DNA of 64,000 bases from Thamnaconus septentrionalis (GCA_009823395.1 CM020518.1:11088501-11152500), one strand, 5' to 3'; counted from the stretch's first letter, positions 12,671 to 25,029 are shown. Notes: a model not told the origin generated them from the letters alone. Numbers and translations: made by a program.

Positions 12671-14019
12671 TCCGCAGCTGTTCACAGCTGATGCAACCGG
12701 TGAGCTGTGACTGTCGGCACGAACAGGAAAACGTCATGTTCGTTGTTTTCTTCCAAGCGGTTCCTGGACATCCCACCCCAGGTGACTGTGGCGGCGGTGG
12801 CATTGGGGGCAGACATGCAAGCATTAAGCTGCAAGCGAGGAAAATGTGCACGCTTGCTTTTACGACCCAGCGGGTTGTAGCGGCTCTCTAACTTAAACTT
12901 TTTTTTTTTTTTACCAGAAGAGACTTGAATTTAAATTTCATGCCACTGGCTGAAAAAGGAAGTGCGCAGCTTATTTTTTTAACCCCCTTTTCTCCGAGCC
13001 TCAACATCACCCGTTTCATTACTTTGCTGGCGTTGCAGTTTGCAGTAGATATGAAAATGGAAATATAGTCAAGGGTTATTTAATTTAACAGTTTATTGTT
13101 ATCGCTATAAAAACAGGAACTGGTAAACGTTGTGGGTGTCTTTTCAAGGGTGCAGTGTGTTTGTTTTGTTTTTTTAATTGGGGCCGGTTCCTTTGGAATA
13201 ACCCTCGGCTCTTCCACAGCCTACAGCCTACAGCCGATCACGTCAATGAAGCCTGGCAGCCCCTTTAATCTCGCACCTGAATTTCCCTCCATTATTCATG
13301 GCGCTGGCAAACTGCAATCCTGATAAGAATAAGGCGTCGAAAGAGGGAGTTTTCAGTGTTGAGTGTGCTGTTTTTTTTCTGTTCGTGTGCAGTCAGAGAT
13401 GCGCGCAGAGGGTTGGCGCCCCGCTGCGCCGCGGCGAGCTGAAGGGCGAGCTGCAGTGACATGGAGGAGAGGCGAAGAGAACAAAAGTCAGTCAAGTTCT
13501 TTTCTGGCTCTAAATTTGGTTGAGTTAGAATAAAAGCAGCCGGAGAGGATTGAAAATCTCCGTACGAAAACGCATCTGGCCAATTGCGTGGCAGCAGGTC
13601 CAACACGTTTCTCATCCCGAACTGGTTTCTTTCGATGTGACAGTGAGTTTGGGGTCTTCGGGAGGTGGGCGGAGCAGGAACGTGCAGCCGACAAATCTGC
13701 CGCGATGTCGAATCTATGCGGAGGTGAAATTCTCGGATGGGAAGCTTCCAAGCAGCTCTTTGTCTCTGAGTCTGCATCACGAAGAATGAAAAGGGAGGAA
13801 GCAAATCGGGACAAAGTGGCCGGCAGAATGAAGCGGCTACGCAAGTGACAAACTTTTGCACTTTAGTGCCGTTAAACAATAGTATCTACAGCAGAGGGAG
13901 GTGAGGGAAGTTGCCGCACCAATTAAAAGCAACGGAAACATAAAACAAATGGACGACGACGGCGGCGGCGGCGTAAGTGGGGCTGTTATGGGGCCGGCAA
14001 GGTCCGAGTGAAGCTGCGT

Positions 14020-14200
14020 GACAGTCGGAGCCTCATTTGCATTATTAACGGCTCCGTTTTAAAACCCCGAGGGGCAGTCGCACAAAGGTTTTAAGTTTAA
14101 TACTGGAATTTCAGAATAAAAAATAAATGCCACCGCCGTTAATTGCTGTCAGAAGACTCGGAGCATTGGAGGGACCAATCGGGCCAAAGGAAGTGCGAGA
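14020..14200. promoter_or_regulatory. Candidate conserved regulatory block
   Basis: ATTTGCAT (octamer, about 14033-14040), GTTAATTGC and ACCAATCGG sit within 150 bp of non-repetitive sequence. Confidence 0.35.
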
Positions 14201-14770
14201 TTTGGCAGTGACAAAAACAAGCCGCAACGCATTTCACTCACTTAGAAACGAGCGAATCGCGGCGGGGAGACTTTTCCCCGACTGAAAGACTGTTGTTGTT
14301 TGTCTTTGCTCAACGCTGGGCGGAGACGCACGGAAAGGTTTTCATCATCGTTTCCGACCGAAAGGCTCCGCCACCGCTTGCGACTTGCTGAACCAGCAGA
14401 GCAGTTAAAAAACAGAACAAAAAAACTGCTTCAGCCCTGCTTATTAAAGGGAAACCAGTTCCAAATATTTGCACACAAGCCGCGAATACGAAACGGGCCG
14501 CGACGCTTCTTGAAGTTTCCCAAAACAAAAAAAAAAACAACTATTTAATATTGATGGCTCGTTTCGTCGGGGACCCAGTGTTCTGGTGGTTTTGACGTTG
14601 ATGACACCAAATGTGGAGGGAGTGCAGCCGAAACCCCCGAGGCCCGCCGCCAATATCTGCCACGGGATAATTGCTGGAGGAGAGAAGAGCCGAGCAGCCC
14701 GGCGATCGGGGCCCGAACATGAAAGGGTTTGAACGTCAGCATCGTGGATACCAGTTGGAGGGAGGTGTTA

Positions 14771-14775
<5 letters not shown>

Positions 14776-14817
<42 letters not shown>
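14776..14817. repeat. (TG)21 microsatellite
   Basis: 42 bp of uninterrupted TG. It generates the His-Thr runs seen in minus-strand frames. Confidence 0.95.
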
Positions 14818-14818
<1 letters not shown>

Positions 14819-15565
14819 CAAAAAAAATAAATGAAGGCTCTGATCCCACATCTTGAGGTCATGTGTGCAGGAGAAAAAAAAAGGCTTTTGGCATTAAAAA
14901 AGATTATCAAGATAACAAGAGAGCGAACATCAGAGCCGTAATGACGGCAGCGAGCATCCAGCTGAGGATCCGAGGCGGAGGCAGCTGCGCTCTGTATGTA
15001 GGTCACGGGGAGACGAGGGGATTGCCGGAGCCCGACGACGTCACTTATATATATTTTTTTTGCCTCCCTCACCTATGAAATTTTCTCCTCCTCGCTCCAA
15101 ATCTGAAGAGACGGACGCTTCCAATCGACGACGTTCGAGCCGAAAGGGACGCAGAACGTCACTTCCGCGTCGCAACTCATCAACCCGGAAAAACTCACAT
15201 CTCGGCCGGCGATCCATTTCTGTTGCGGCCGCCGCTGCTATTATTGATGAGCTTCACTTTTTCGTCCCTCTCCGCTGGCTGTGCGCATCCATTTTCCTTC
15301 CCGCACTTTGTCTTTTCTAGTTTGGGTACGATCCCCCCCCCTGGATACCATGAATTAGTAATGGCCCGAGCCCCTCGGTTGCAGACAAGCAGAGAGGCGG
15401 AAGCCGAGAGAGGCGGGTACGTCGATTCGAGTTTGCCAGTTTCCATCGAGAATCGCAGCTTTTTCGCGCCACTCGATCAGCATAGAATAAAAACAAAGAC
15501 AGTACCAACAAATGATCTGCTGTGAATCCAGACAGAAATCTCTTCGAGAAGGAGATACCGTGGAC

Positions 15566-15590
15566 GTCAATATACCGTGGACGGTATATT

Positions 15591-15593
<3 letters not shown>
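15566..15593. repeat. Perfect 13-bp inverted repeat, 2-nt spacer
   Basis: Arms 15566-15578 (GTCAATATACCGT) and 15581-15593 are exact reverse complements around GG. The motif ATACCGTGGAC also occurs directly at 15555-15565 and 15572-15582. A TA array follows at once, making this a strong cruciform candidate. Confidence 0.9.

Positions 15594-15633
<40 letters not shown>
15594..15633. repeat. (TA)n microsatellite followed by T run
   Basis: About 40 bp of uninterrupted TA directly follow the inverted repeat and are followed by a T run to about 15644. Confidence 0.95.
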
Positions 15634-15641
<8 letters not shown>

Positions 15642-16989
15642 TTTAAAGTAGAAGATGATGAAGAGTAAGAGGCTAGCCAGCTAACACGTTACTAACTACA
15701 GGGGCACACGGCAATCAGACGAGACCACTCGGAACTTGCCAAACCTTTTAATTAAATGGTTCATTAAAGTAAATTTACTTTGTTCAAAAACAATCTCTTT
15801 AAAAGACAATCCATCGAAACAGCGCAGAGCAAAAGAGAGCAAAGCACTGATGCAGAAGAGGATCTTTCCTGGCTGCCTCCGCTGGAGTGCAGTGATGGGG
15901 AGCAGCTGGGGAGGAAGCCTGGAAGCACCTATAGATCTGAATCTAGTTAACCCCGGAGGACAGCTTGCTGTCAGGGAGGACCAAGTGGCCGTCCAGCTGC
16001 TACGCCCAGTGACTTCCTCCCAACCGACGACATCCACTTGAGGAGGCGTGACCCCCTCAGCTGCAAAGAGCCCTCCGTCGACTTCACCTGTAAGTCCCGG
16101 GCCAGCCTAATGATATGAGCTTTTTTTTTTTTATATAACCTCCACACGCATGGATAAAAAAAGAGAAACGAAAAAAATTGAAATGTCTCGTGGCCAATTA
16201 GGTTTCTGTGATCGTATGGGATTTTGCCTAATGTCTGGAGAGAGCGGCGTAGGGTGAATGGGTTTTCATAATGTCGAAACAGAAATTACGCTCCTCGTAA
16301 CGCCAAATAAACGGAGAGTTCGGTTCATTTGACAAGGTGCCTCCGGACGCTTCGACCCCGATGGAAACGAGTCCGCGATTGTAGCCAGTTTGCCGACCGC
16401 CAAGGCGTGAACGCGAATGTGAAACCACCCGGACGGAGGACGACTTGGACGAGCAGCGCAAATGGCGGGAACGTTCCGTGCCGCTTTGATAGCTGTGTAG
16501 TGTTAAACGGGCTTTTCCCACCAAGTTTTTAATTCACATTGTCAGTTTGAGCGCACTGTTAATTAAAAAGTGAAGCCAAGGAGCCCTGCTGCGCTGAACC
16601 GGCTGAGATGATGATTGATTGGTTGGATTGATCAGTAACGCCTCACAAAGGAACGTAGCCATGTTAGCTGATGTTGCGGCGCACTGTTGCAGGGCTGTTG
16701 GGTATCATTTTCTCGATTACGCTGTTTTTATTGCAGCGTCGCCATTCGCCCACCAATAAGCTGGGAGGTGGCTCCGGCCTAAATGCAGCGCGAGCGCTGA
16801 TAAGAAGTGAATTGCGTTTCTGTCACTTCCTGCCTCTGATGGGAAAATCTGCATTCATCCCGCGATCCCGCCGACTCGATAAATAAAACAGGAAACAGAG
16901 AGCGAGGCCACGGGGCCGACTGACCTGAAAAACGTTGATTGGTTATTCCTGATTCGTCGCTGTGGAATGAGGAGAGAGAAAAAAAATAG

Positions 16990-17160
16990 CAAAGCGCACA
17001 CATGCCGCTTAATAATTGAGTTACACAAAGAGATCGATATGGCTCTGATGTCTTGATGATGGGCTTAATGAGGCCACAAACAGGAGGCAGTCGCTTCAGC
17101 CGTAGCAGGAGGTGGAGCTGCGGCGGCTCTTTCAAGTGAATAATTACTGAACAGAATGTG
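16990..17160. promoter_or_regulatory. Candidate conserved regulatory block
   Basis: CTTAATAATTGAG, GGGCTTAATGAGG and GAATAATTACTG motifs are spaced through complex sequence lacking repeats and long frames. Confidence 0.3.
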
Positions 17161-18639
17161 TTGTTTTATCATTTTCAATGTTATTTTTAAGGCTTCGCAC
17201 TGTGCGAAAGTCGGTGTATTGATCCATCATTGATCATCCGCGCCTCACAGCAGCGTCTCGTCTGTGAAACCTTTTGTGCTTGTTACGGAAATCGTCTCTC
17301 TGCGACGTCACAAAGGGCATGAATGCTGGTCCCAGGTTAGCGAGGGCAGTGTCAGCCACGTGTTTATTCCCTCTTGTTAGACCCCCCACCTTTTTTTTTT
17401 TTTTTTTTTTTTCAAATAACCAGTTCGACTTTGCATCAGTTTTAGCCAAAAAGTAAAACCGAGTGCTTTAGCAGGAGGCTGTAAACAGAGCTGAAATAAG
17501 CTGTTTTCCTTTTCTTCAGATAATTAATTGCTGCCCTCCTGGAGTCTGAAATGAAAAAGCAACAATCTGAAAATTGTGTTTAGCAACTGACCTTTGAGCT
17601 CATGCACAACTTGAAAGTGTTCCTTCTTGAAATGCCAAATAAATGTCGGCCCTTTGTGAACTTCCATAAATTGTTTTTCGGAAAATATAAAAGAAACACT
17701 TTCTCTGCATATTGTCATTATCAATAATAAACTGTATTCTGTCCCATTTCGCTCCGCTCATCCCTCCTCTCCTCCGCTATTGAGGCCAAATTAGAGTGTA
17801 ATTACAGTCGGCGGCTCTTGGCTGCGTCGGAACACAGCCCCCTTCACGTCGCCTCCGTAAGAGCCGGACAGAATTCCAATGAGCGGCGCTCGAGCTCCCA
17901 AATGCTGACTTAATCCTGCCTGCACACCTTTCACACGCCCCCCCACCCCCCACCACCTCCACCTCATCACCCCACACTGGGGCCTGGAATTGGAGCAAAT
18001 GAGAAACAAAAGGATGGGATGCTACTGAGAGCTGTGACATTTCCACTCGCTGTCGCCGTCGCCGGCGTCCCTCGTCGCGGCGGCAGCCGCTGCAATTTCC
18101 GCCCCGAGTTTGACTGTGGCGCTCGTCGCAAAAGGCTGGTGATGAATTTGCCAGCGTTCTCGGGGTCGTTAGGCGTGCGGTTTATTTTCAGACGCAACAA
18201 CACGCTGCTCGTTATCTCCTCGGAGTTGTCCCCGTTTTCCTTCCTGGTGAAATTCTCTCCTGGAGAAGCGCCGCGCGGTCGAGGCCCACCGTGACCTAGA
18301 TTCACTGCCTCATTGTGTGTTTTTTTTTTTTTAATTTTTATTTTTGGCGGGAAGTGGTTGGAGGGACGGTGCGAAGCGGCGGGTGAGCTGCCGTTCGGTG
18401 AGAACCTTCCTCTCACCCCGACGCCGTCTTCCTAAACAGGCGCCGTCTTCTGTCCCTGCAGTATATTTTCTAGCCAGGGGAGGGAAGGGAAGCTTTGCAA
18501 AGTGGAAATAAGCCAAGCGGAAAGTGAGAGTGAGAGTGGATGAGGTGACAGACCTCTCCAAAACCGGCTCCCAGTTTGAAAACTTTGCCTCTAAATGCCT
18601 CATTCACGTATACGTTCCATTTATATTATTCTTTTCTTT

Positions 18640-18800
18640 GCAACCTCCAAGTCCTGATTCGCCTGGAAATGGAAAATGCAGCAGTCAGTGGTGCTGGTGA
18701 GACCCCAACAATGTGCCACCCATTGATAATTAGAGTGTTAATCCACCATATGGCTCCTCCTGCTCTCCCCTTCCACTCCAGGGCCATTAACCCGCCATAG
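18640..18800. promoter_or_regulatory. Candidate conserved regulatory block
   Basis: TTGATAATTAGAGTG, CATATGG (E-box) and CCATTAACCCG lie just before the GATA array. The sequence is complex and evenly composed. Confidence 0.3.
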
Positions 18801-18834
18801 TGCTGCAGATGAGGAGGAGATAGATGGACAGATG

Positions 18835-18876
<42 letters not shown>
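18835..18876. repeat. (GATA)n microsatellite
   Basis: About ten GATA units, next to imperfect GATG units at 18815-18834. Confidence 0.95.
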
Positions 18877-19664
18877 GTCCCAAAGGAGAACCAAGTGCGC
18901 CATGATAAATTATGCCACGGCGAAATGACTCCAGTTCCTGTTGTTCTCGCCAAAGAGCTCTCGGCTGTCGGCAGGTGACAAGGCCTCTCCGTCTCTGACG
19001 ATGAATGAAATATGCGTCCGAGGGCGACGACGAGGAGGAAAGACAAAAGCAGGGGAGGGGAGGAGTGGGGTGAGGAGGAGGAACATCGCCGATGTTTCGC
19101 CCGGCGTAATTAGACGGGGAGGACGGGGAAGGCGGGTGTCCGTGAGCCGGAATGATATTTGTTCATATGTAAACTGTGTTTTTAATTAGCGCCTGCGCGG
19201 GAGGTTGGAGGAGGCAGGGCAGTGTGTGCGTGCGTGAGTGTGTGTGCGTCTGTGTGTGAGACATGCACGGACTGGCATCTCATTTCACACGAATGGCTGA
19301 ATGAAAAGTAAAACTTAATCACCTTATTATGTATTTTTTCAATCAATTTTCAAAACATTTTTTTTGTTCCGGCACCAACCGAATTCGGTTCCCTGCCTGG
19401 ACGTGGTCCACACCTGCTCGCTGTGATGTCTTCATGAGGAACCCGTTCATCTTTGAACCAGCCCAGTCTCTGATCACAAACCTCCCACTGTCTGATTTCT
19501 TTTATTTTTTACTTTTTTTTGGCTGGGGGTTTAATCCAAGACCCGCTCGCCCAGCAGACGTGATGCCGCCAGCAGCTGAGTGACGCATCTCGCTGCCCGT
19601 CGAGGCTCCGGCTTCACTTCGCTGCTGAATCACCTGTGCAGAACGCCTCAATTATCCCCGGCGA

Positions 19665-19674
19665 GGGGCGGGGC
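19665..19674 (+). promoter_or_regulatory. GC box (Sp/KLF-type)
   Basis: GGGGCGGGGC, a consensus Sp1/KLF site. No TATA box or start region could be tied to it. A second GC box is at 40487-40496. Confidence 0.3.
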
Positions 19675-20727
19675 CTCTCCTCTTTTCCATTCCTTTCTTC
19701 CTTTTTTCTTTTTCTACCTCCCGTGCACAAATCTTATCTTCTGCCTGTGTGAGTTTTGCAGATTTACATAATAATGTCTTGTTTCAAATTGCCATCCTGG
19801 TTGTGACGGGTGTATAATGAGTTTTTTTTTTTTTTCCACCGCTGCGGAGGTGCTGCTTTTCATCCGGCAAAAAAAAGGGACAAAAAAGAAAAGAAAGGCA
19901 CGCTTGCATTGTTATCACTTTCTGTCATTTGTTAGCCTTCCTTTCACTGATTCATTGGATTTTCTTTCTTTGTTCCTGGCCACCAATGGTCCATTATATC
20001 GCCTACTTCAATATGAGCAGCAGGTCCAAGCGATTCCGCAAAGAAATAGAAGCTCTGGGCGACCATTACCGGAATAAGAACATGTCTAAGTTAGTAAAAG
20101 ACAGTCCAGTCCAGGGGAAAAACACCTTCATTTTGCACAATTTCATGGCAATTTCTTTCTCAAAAAGCACACCTGGTGAGATGTTGATCGGTGGTTCGCT
20201 ATGCCGAGCTCCAAGTGGCCACATTTAATCAATCTGAACGAGTTCACACGGGCCACAGGGACTCCGGCTTATCTCACAATCCCAGCGAAATCGGCCGACG
20301 GCAAAGCCGGCCAACATCAGCTGATGGCCCGGCTGATTCCTCTCCACGCGTCCAACTGGCGCTTCTCGACCTGGACGTGCGCTTTAAGCTGCTTGGCCCG
20401 CTTTTCGGTCAAGCTGCTCCAGAACCCACAGCCGCACTGGCTTCTCCGTTTAGCACATTTTCTGTCAGGTTTTTTTTTCTCTTTTCTCTTTCTCTCTCTC
20501 TTTCAATAAGTTCTGCTTTGTTCTGACGGACATCAAACCACCTCAGCTTGTCCACCAGGCCAGGACAGGTTGCTCTTCTTGAGGACTTCCAGATAAATCC
20601 ACGAAAGGACATTGTCTTCAAAGAAGCTTCCCAGCCCCGCTGTTAAACGTGGGTGCCAAATTAGGAAGCACAATTTGAATGTTGGACATAAAGTAGATTC
20701 ATTTTTGAAATTCCCATTGATTCTGCA

Positions 20728-20782
20728 ACCAATCGACTTCCTTTTGGCTTCGCCAATCCGTTCGCAGACAGGCAGAGCAGCT
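20728..20782 (+). repeat. 55-bp direct duplication, copy 1
   Basis: It matches 20885-20939 at 51 of 55 positions without gaps, beginning ACCAATCGACTTCC and ending GGCAGAGCAGCT. The copies are 157 bp apart start to start. The lead-in (TTCTGCAACCAATC) also resembles 1776-1790 (TTCCGCAACCAATC), hinting at a wider dispersed family. Confidence 0.85.
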
Positions 20783-20884
20783 AGCTAGCCGCACGTCAGC
20801 CAGCTAACGCACTTCTTACTTCAAGCCGGTTCTACAATTGTCCTGGGTGTCAAAATGTCCTCTTCACTGTCTCCACTATCTGCC

Positions 20885-20939
20885 ACCAATCGACTTCCTT
20901 TTGGCGTCTCCAATCCGTTTTCAGACAGGCAGAGCAGCT
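20885..20939 (+). repeat. 55-bp direct duplication, copy 2
   Basis: This is the second copy of 20728-20782. The four differences cluster as GGCTTCG versus GGCGTCT and GTTCGC versus GTTTTC. There is no open frame of note. Confidence 0.85.
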
Positions 20940-21045
20940 GACGTAGAAGTGCTGACAACACAACCCGCTCATTTAGATTTACTATCGGAAGCGCGATCAC
21001 AAGAATCTCTGTTGGAGATTCCAACATCCCAGAAACTGGCAGCCG

Positions 21046-21079
21046 ACACACACACACACACGCGAACACACACACACAC
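21046..21079. repeat. (CA)n microsatellite, interrupted
   Basis: Two CA runs separated by CGCGAA. Confidence 0.9.
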
Positions 21080-21300
21080 GCACGGCCGGCGTTTTTTGGA
21101 TGGAAAAAAAAGGTTGTGTGATCTCTCCTTTGCCTCCTCCCTCCCTCAATCACTTCACCTGCTCAGTTCTTGGCTCAACACAGGCAGGTGCTCCCATTCA
21201 TGTCTCCTCGCACAGACGGCAGCCAAGTGCGAGCAACCGTCAGAGCAGCATGCGACTCCCAACAGTCAGACTGGAACAGTACACATTAAATATTTAAAGC

Positions 21301-21348
21301 TTTTCTTTCTTTCTTTCATTCTTTCATTCTCTCTCTCTCTTTTTTTTG
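21301..21348. repeat. (CTTT)n/(CATT)n/(CT)n tract
   Basis: A compound pyrimidine-rich array ending in a T run. Confidence 0.9.
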
Positions 21349-22462
21349 AAAATATCCAATCTTTTTCTGCAGCTTTAATATCTGCAAAGCCATTTGAAAG
21401 GATGTGGTTACAGCCAACAAATGGAAATAAAAAATCCTCGTAGCATTCATAAAAATAATATCCCAAACGACTTAAAAAACATATTCATAAAGTGCTGCAG
21501 CACGGACCTGCTTGGTGCACATTATATAAATGCCATTTATTTGGGCCTCAAAGCAACACTGCCATGGTTACACTTAGACTTCCTGTCACACGTGGACCAT
21601 TTAGGCCGAAGATAAACGGCGGCAAAGGCCAGAGTGACAGCTGAACTTGAACCCGCACTCGATTCTCCCCCAACAGCGCCGACGTAACGGCGAGTTTCTG
21701 TGTTTTCGCTGGCGGAGACAGCCGCAAGCTCGGTCTGAGCTGCGGACATAAATCACCGGCTGAAGAGGAGTGCTTCGCGGCAACTAAAAAAAAAAAAAAA
21801 CAAACAAAACAAAACTCTCTGAGCTGCGAACACCAACTCGGCACAGATTTTGAAATGCCACCAGAGCAGAGCCCAGCACCGGGGGAATAAAAGGGAATAC
21901 GTTATCGTTACATGTTGCATTCACCTGGCACACCTGATATTCCTATTGAAGTGGGTGGCCTTAAAAAAAACAAATCAAAACAAAGGATTCCTTTTTACAG
22001 GATGCAACAGAGAGGTCACAGCACCTGCCATTTCTTGATTTGATCGACAGTGAAGTATTGAAGGCGGGGCCGACTAAGTGCTGCTCTTGCTGCAGCCTGT
22101 GCTGCCGTCAGTCACTTTAACCTCGCTTGATGTAGATGTTTATGTAGATCGATGGCGGCAGCGACCTCGGAACTTCATCGGTGTCCGAGGCGATGCCGCG
22201 ATCCGTCACTCAGAATAACCGAACAAATACGCATGAGCGGTATTTTAATGGGAAACAGCGTTATCTGTACAAGTAGATTTCCAGATACACTCTGACTTGA
22301 CTGCGCGCAAAGATCAATATGCAAAAACGTGAGTCTCAGGAAAACGTCGGAGAGGTCTCATTGGGAGGGGCAAGAATTTGGTTTCGTTTTTTTCAACTAT
22401 AATTCAAGGTTTACATGTGTCGGAGGTAGAATACATATTCATGAACCCGGAAAAAGCAGTTA

Positions 22463-22496
22463 CGTCTCAGAGTTCCGTTGTCTCAGAGTTTCCGTT
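22463..22496 (+). repeat. Tandem duplication of a 16-17-bp unit
   Basis: GTCTCAGAGTTCCGTT is followed directly by GTCTCAGAGTTTCCGTT, differing by one inserted T. Confidence 0.7.
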
Positions 22497-24472
22497 GCTG
22501 TTTGTTTTCTTGTTCCCTGAGCGACGGTGCAACTTTGTGCTTTCGCCCTCCTATGCGCCTCAAACGTGACAAAAAAAACCCCAAAACATACAGGAAAAAT
22601 AAACTGTATTTGTCAAAACGGCATCCATAACTCCACTGCGCTGACAACATGTCCTTCGATTGAAAGTATTTTTTTCCCGTGCGAAAACAACCGCGATCCA
22701 ACCTCCCACGTATCCTGGTTTCAAATCCGCTGGCGCTCCAAACAGAGAAATTTTAATAGCCCTGTGAAAAAAAAAAAGTTGCTGCTCCAAGTTTAAACTC
22801 TGCACATTAGTAGCTTATTTATGATTGTGGAAGGAGAGCAAAGAGAGAGAGGGGGAAAAAAAGTTTTGCATTTTAACAACTTTCTAACGGCGCCTGGCGA
22901 GAAGTATTCTTTCACGAGAATTATGCAGTCATAATCGGGGTTGGAAGTTGTTGTAAAGTTTGTACAATGCAACACTGGCAAGAAAAATCAGCAGCCTCCT
23001 GAAATTCCGAATCTGTTTTACGCCCACTTGGAATATTACAATTGCCGGCATTTCTGAATAGCCGTAAGTCCGTCGCCAACAATCAACAGCAGCATCTTGG
23101 TATCGTGAAATTCATTAGGGTGGAATTTTTATCCTTCCGACTACTTGCTTGACAAGCTAAACATTTCCTCATCAGATGCTAATTGGTCATATTGGGATCC
23201 GCTCCAAAAAAAGCAATTGAGATGGGAAGATTTTTTAAAATCATGATGGTATGCCCAGCTACTGCACAAAGTTAATGAGCATTAGCCTAAATTAAAAAAC
23301 TAAAAATCAAGAACCATCAACCAACTGGTCGTAGCTTCCTGATTCCTGGTTGGCTTCGGTGGTTTTCCCAGGGACTCCTCCGAACTGCCGACCTCGCACC
23401 TTTTTTTTAAATGACTCGTGATTGGTCGCGGGATTAATTAGAAAAATACAGACTGACTGGAGGCTGAAATGTCGGGAGTTTGGATTTCACCGATTTCCAG
23501 CTACGATGGAAGATCGCTGACAATGATTGGATTTGATTAAAAATGCTACGTTGGCATTCAAGAGTCGATTCGAAGAGCCTTCCGGAGTCGAAACTCCCGG
23601 CTGATTAAAAACATCATCCTCGCATTTAAGCTGTGTGACGGAACACAAACACGCCAACAAGTCTGACAACACTAACAACACACACCAGCCTAACGACTCT
23701 GTATGTTCTGTTCTCTGCATCTTTTGTTACCTTTCCGATCTGGTTTGCTTCCACCATCTCTTGGACGCCATCGCACACCCCTCCCTCCCTTCTGTCAGCA
23801 TCCGTCTCGCCCTAGTCCTCTCCCTGCTTGCTCTCTCTCCCTCATGTTTATTTCATCGGGCCCCTCCGGCGTCTCAGAATAAATAAATTATACATTTCAT
23901 TATGCGCCCGTTCCGAAGCTCCTTTCAGGAACGGGACCGCGCTCGTTTGTTGGCGAGCTCGTGTTTATCCTAAATGACTTCATCAGACACGATCACGAGT
24001 GTCTGGGAGTCCCAACTGTCCACGCTCGTTTGTCACGGCCCCTGGACCTTCCTCTCATACAGACTCGCAACTTCCCACAGCCCCTTGCTGATACAGCAGC
24101 CCGCCAACGTTCCCAGGGAGATATACAGCAAGCAGGGGTGACGGTGTAAATTAATGAACGCTTGTCAGGATTTACCCGAGTTGACAGCTGCCATGTTTGT
24201 TTAAAAAGTACCATGACGGATATCGGCGTGCGTGTGTACCCGTCGCTTAACGTGTCTCTGACCATCGACCTACAGTTTGAGGAAAAGATCCTGGCGAGTC
24301 TCGTTGTCTGGAAACATAGGACTTCTTTTTCACCCAAGTACAGTCAGTTAAAATAATGTATCCAGACATGAGGAAAAGAAAAACTTGCATATATATTTCA
24401 TTTGTATAAGCACGTCTGTACATGTAGATACCTCTTTTGAAGGTCAATGTTTTCCCAACAGATGGCGTTTTC

Positions 24473-24480
24473 CTCATGAA
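24473..24480. repeat. Left target-site duplication of the hAT element
   Basis: CTCATGAA lies immediately before the CAGTG terminus and is repeated exactly after the opposite terminus. Its 8-bp length fits hAT insertion. Confidence 0.85.
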
Positions 24481-25029
24481 CAGTGTTGGTGAGTAATCTA
24501 TTAGTAGGTAATCCACTACTGTAATTAAACTGCTTTTTAAGTAACGGAGTAATGTAACGGGATTACTCTGGCAAAACTGGTAATGATATCATAATTACTT
24601 TATCAAGTAACGATTCCATTACTTTTCTGAAATATTTTGAAAGCTAAAATGTCTTATTATCCACAAAATGTCTGAAATTTAGAAAAACAAACAAAAACAG
24701 TGACGTCGCAGTGTGATGATGCAGTCGTGCATGCAATGTCATTGATATACGACCACGCACAAAACAAGCATGGCGGCGGCAAAAGGAAAAACAGCCATTG
24801 CATTTGATAGCTAGAAATACAAACATTATTTTGAGTTCATCTGGTCTAAATCAAAGAAACAGGAATCAAGAAGATCTAAACTGTTACTTTATTTTTTTTT
24901 TAACTAAAGTAATTAGTTATTGATTACTTATGAAACAAAGCAGTTAAAGAAGAACTTAGATTACTTTTTAAATAAATAATCAGTCATCAGTAGTTGGAAT
25001 ACTTTCATGGAGTAATCCCAACAACACTG
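24481..25029. mobile_element. Non-autonomous hAT-type element (MITE), complete
   Basis: The element starts CAGTGTTGG and ends CAACACTG, so the outer 8 bp are exact terminal inverted repeats. It is flanked by a perfect 8-bp direct duplication, CTCATGAA, at 24473-24480 and 25030-25037. An 8-bp target duplication with CAG...CTG ends is the signature of the hAT DNA-transposon superfamily. The 549-bp interior has no transposase frame. It consists of AT-rich variants of the motif AGTAATnnATTACTT in both orientations, which makes the two halves loosely inverted copies of each other. This GTAATC/AGTAAC-rich design is a family I associate with fish and other vertebrate genomes. The intact target duplication suggests a single clean insertion, while the interior divergence suggests that it is not very recent. 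It would have been mobilised by a transposase encoded elsewhere. The exact family name needs a repeat-library search. Confidence 0.85.

Larger units (their letters stand above)
9111..20700. other. Non-coding stretch with candidate regulatory blocks
   Basis: Alternating CpG-rich and TAAT-rich DNA interrupted by the microsatellites and blocks listed separately. Frames such as those over 12.0-12.7, 13.3-13.9 and 14.5-15.1 kb are explained by triplet, TG or low-complexity content. No gene recognised. Confidence 0.55.
20940..24472. other. Non-coding stretch
   Basis: Apart from CA and CTTT arrays and a short tandem unit at 22463, I see nothing assignable. Several A/T homopolymers occur. Confidence 0.55.

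Noticed and set aside
12005..12685. 226-codon minus-strand frame, the longest in the window
   Set aside because: It runs through the GCA repeat, T/A runs and the AAAT/GAAT array (FIHSFIYLFI), overlaps frames on the other strand and resembles no family.
13292..13879. 195-codon minus-strand frame
   Set aside because: Several overlapping frames on both strands are open in the same GC-rich stretch. No domain, no splice support.
14545..15072. 175-codon minus-strand frame
   Set aside because: Its length depends on the TG microsatellite (His-Thr run) and no domain is recognisable.
19929..20228. Plus-strand frame with a charged segment MSSRSKRFRKEIEALGDHYRNK
   Set aside because: The segment looks protein-like, but I do not recognise it, no convincing splice acceptor precedes it, and downstream residues lose that character. 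A protein search of 19986-20100 would be the decisive test.
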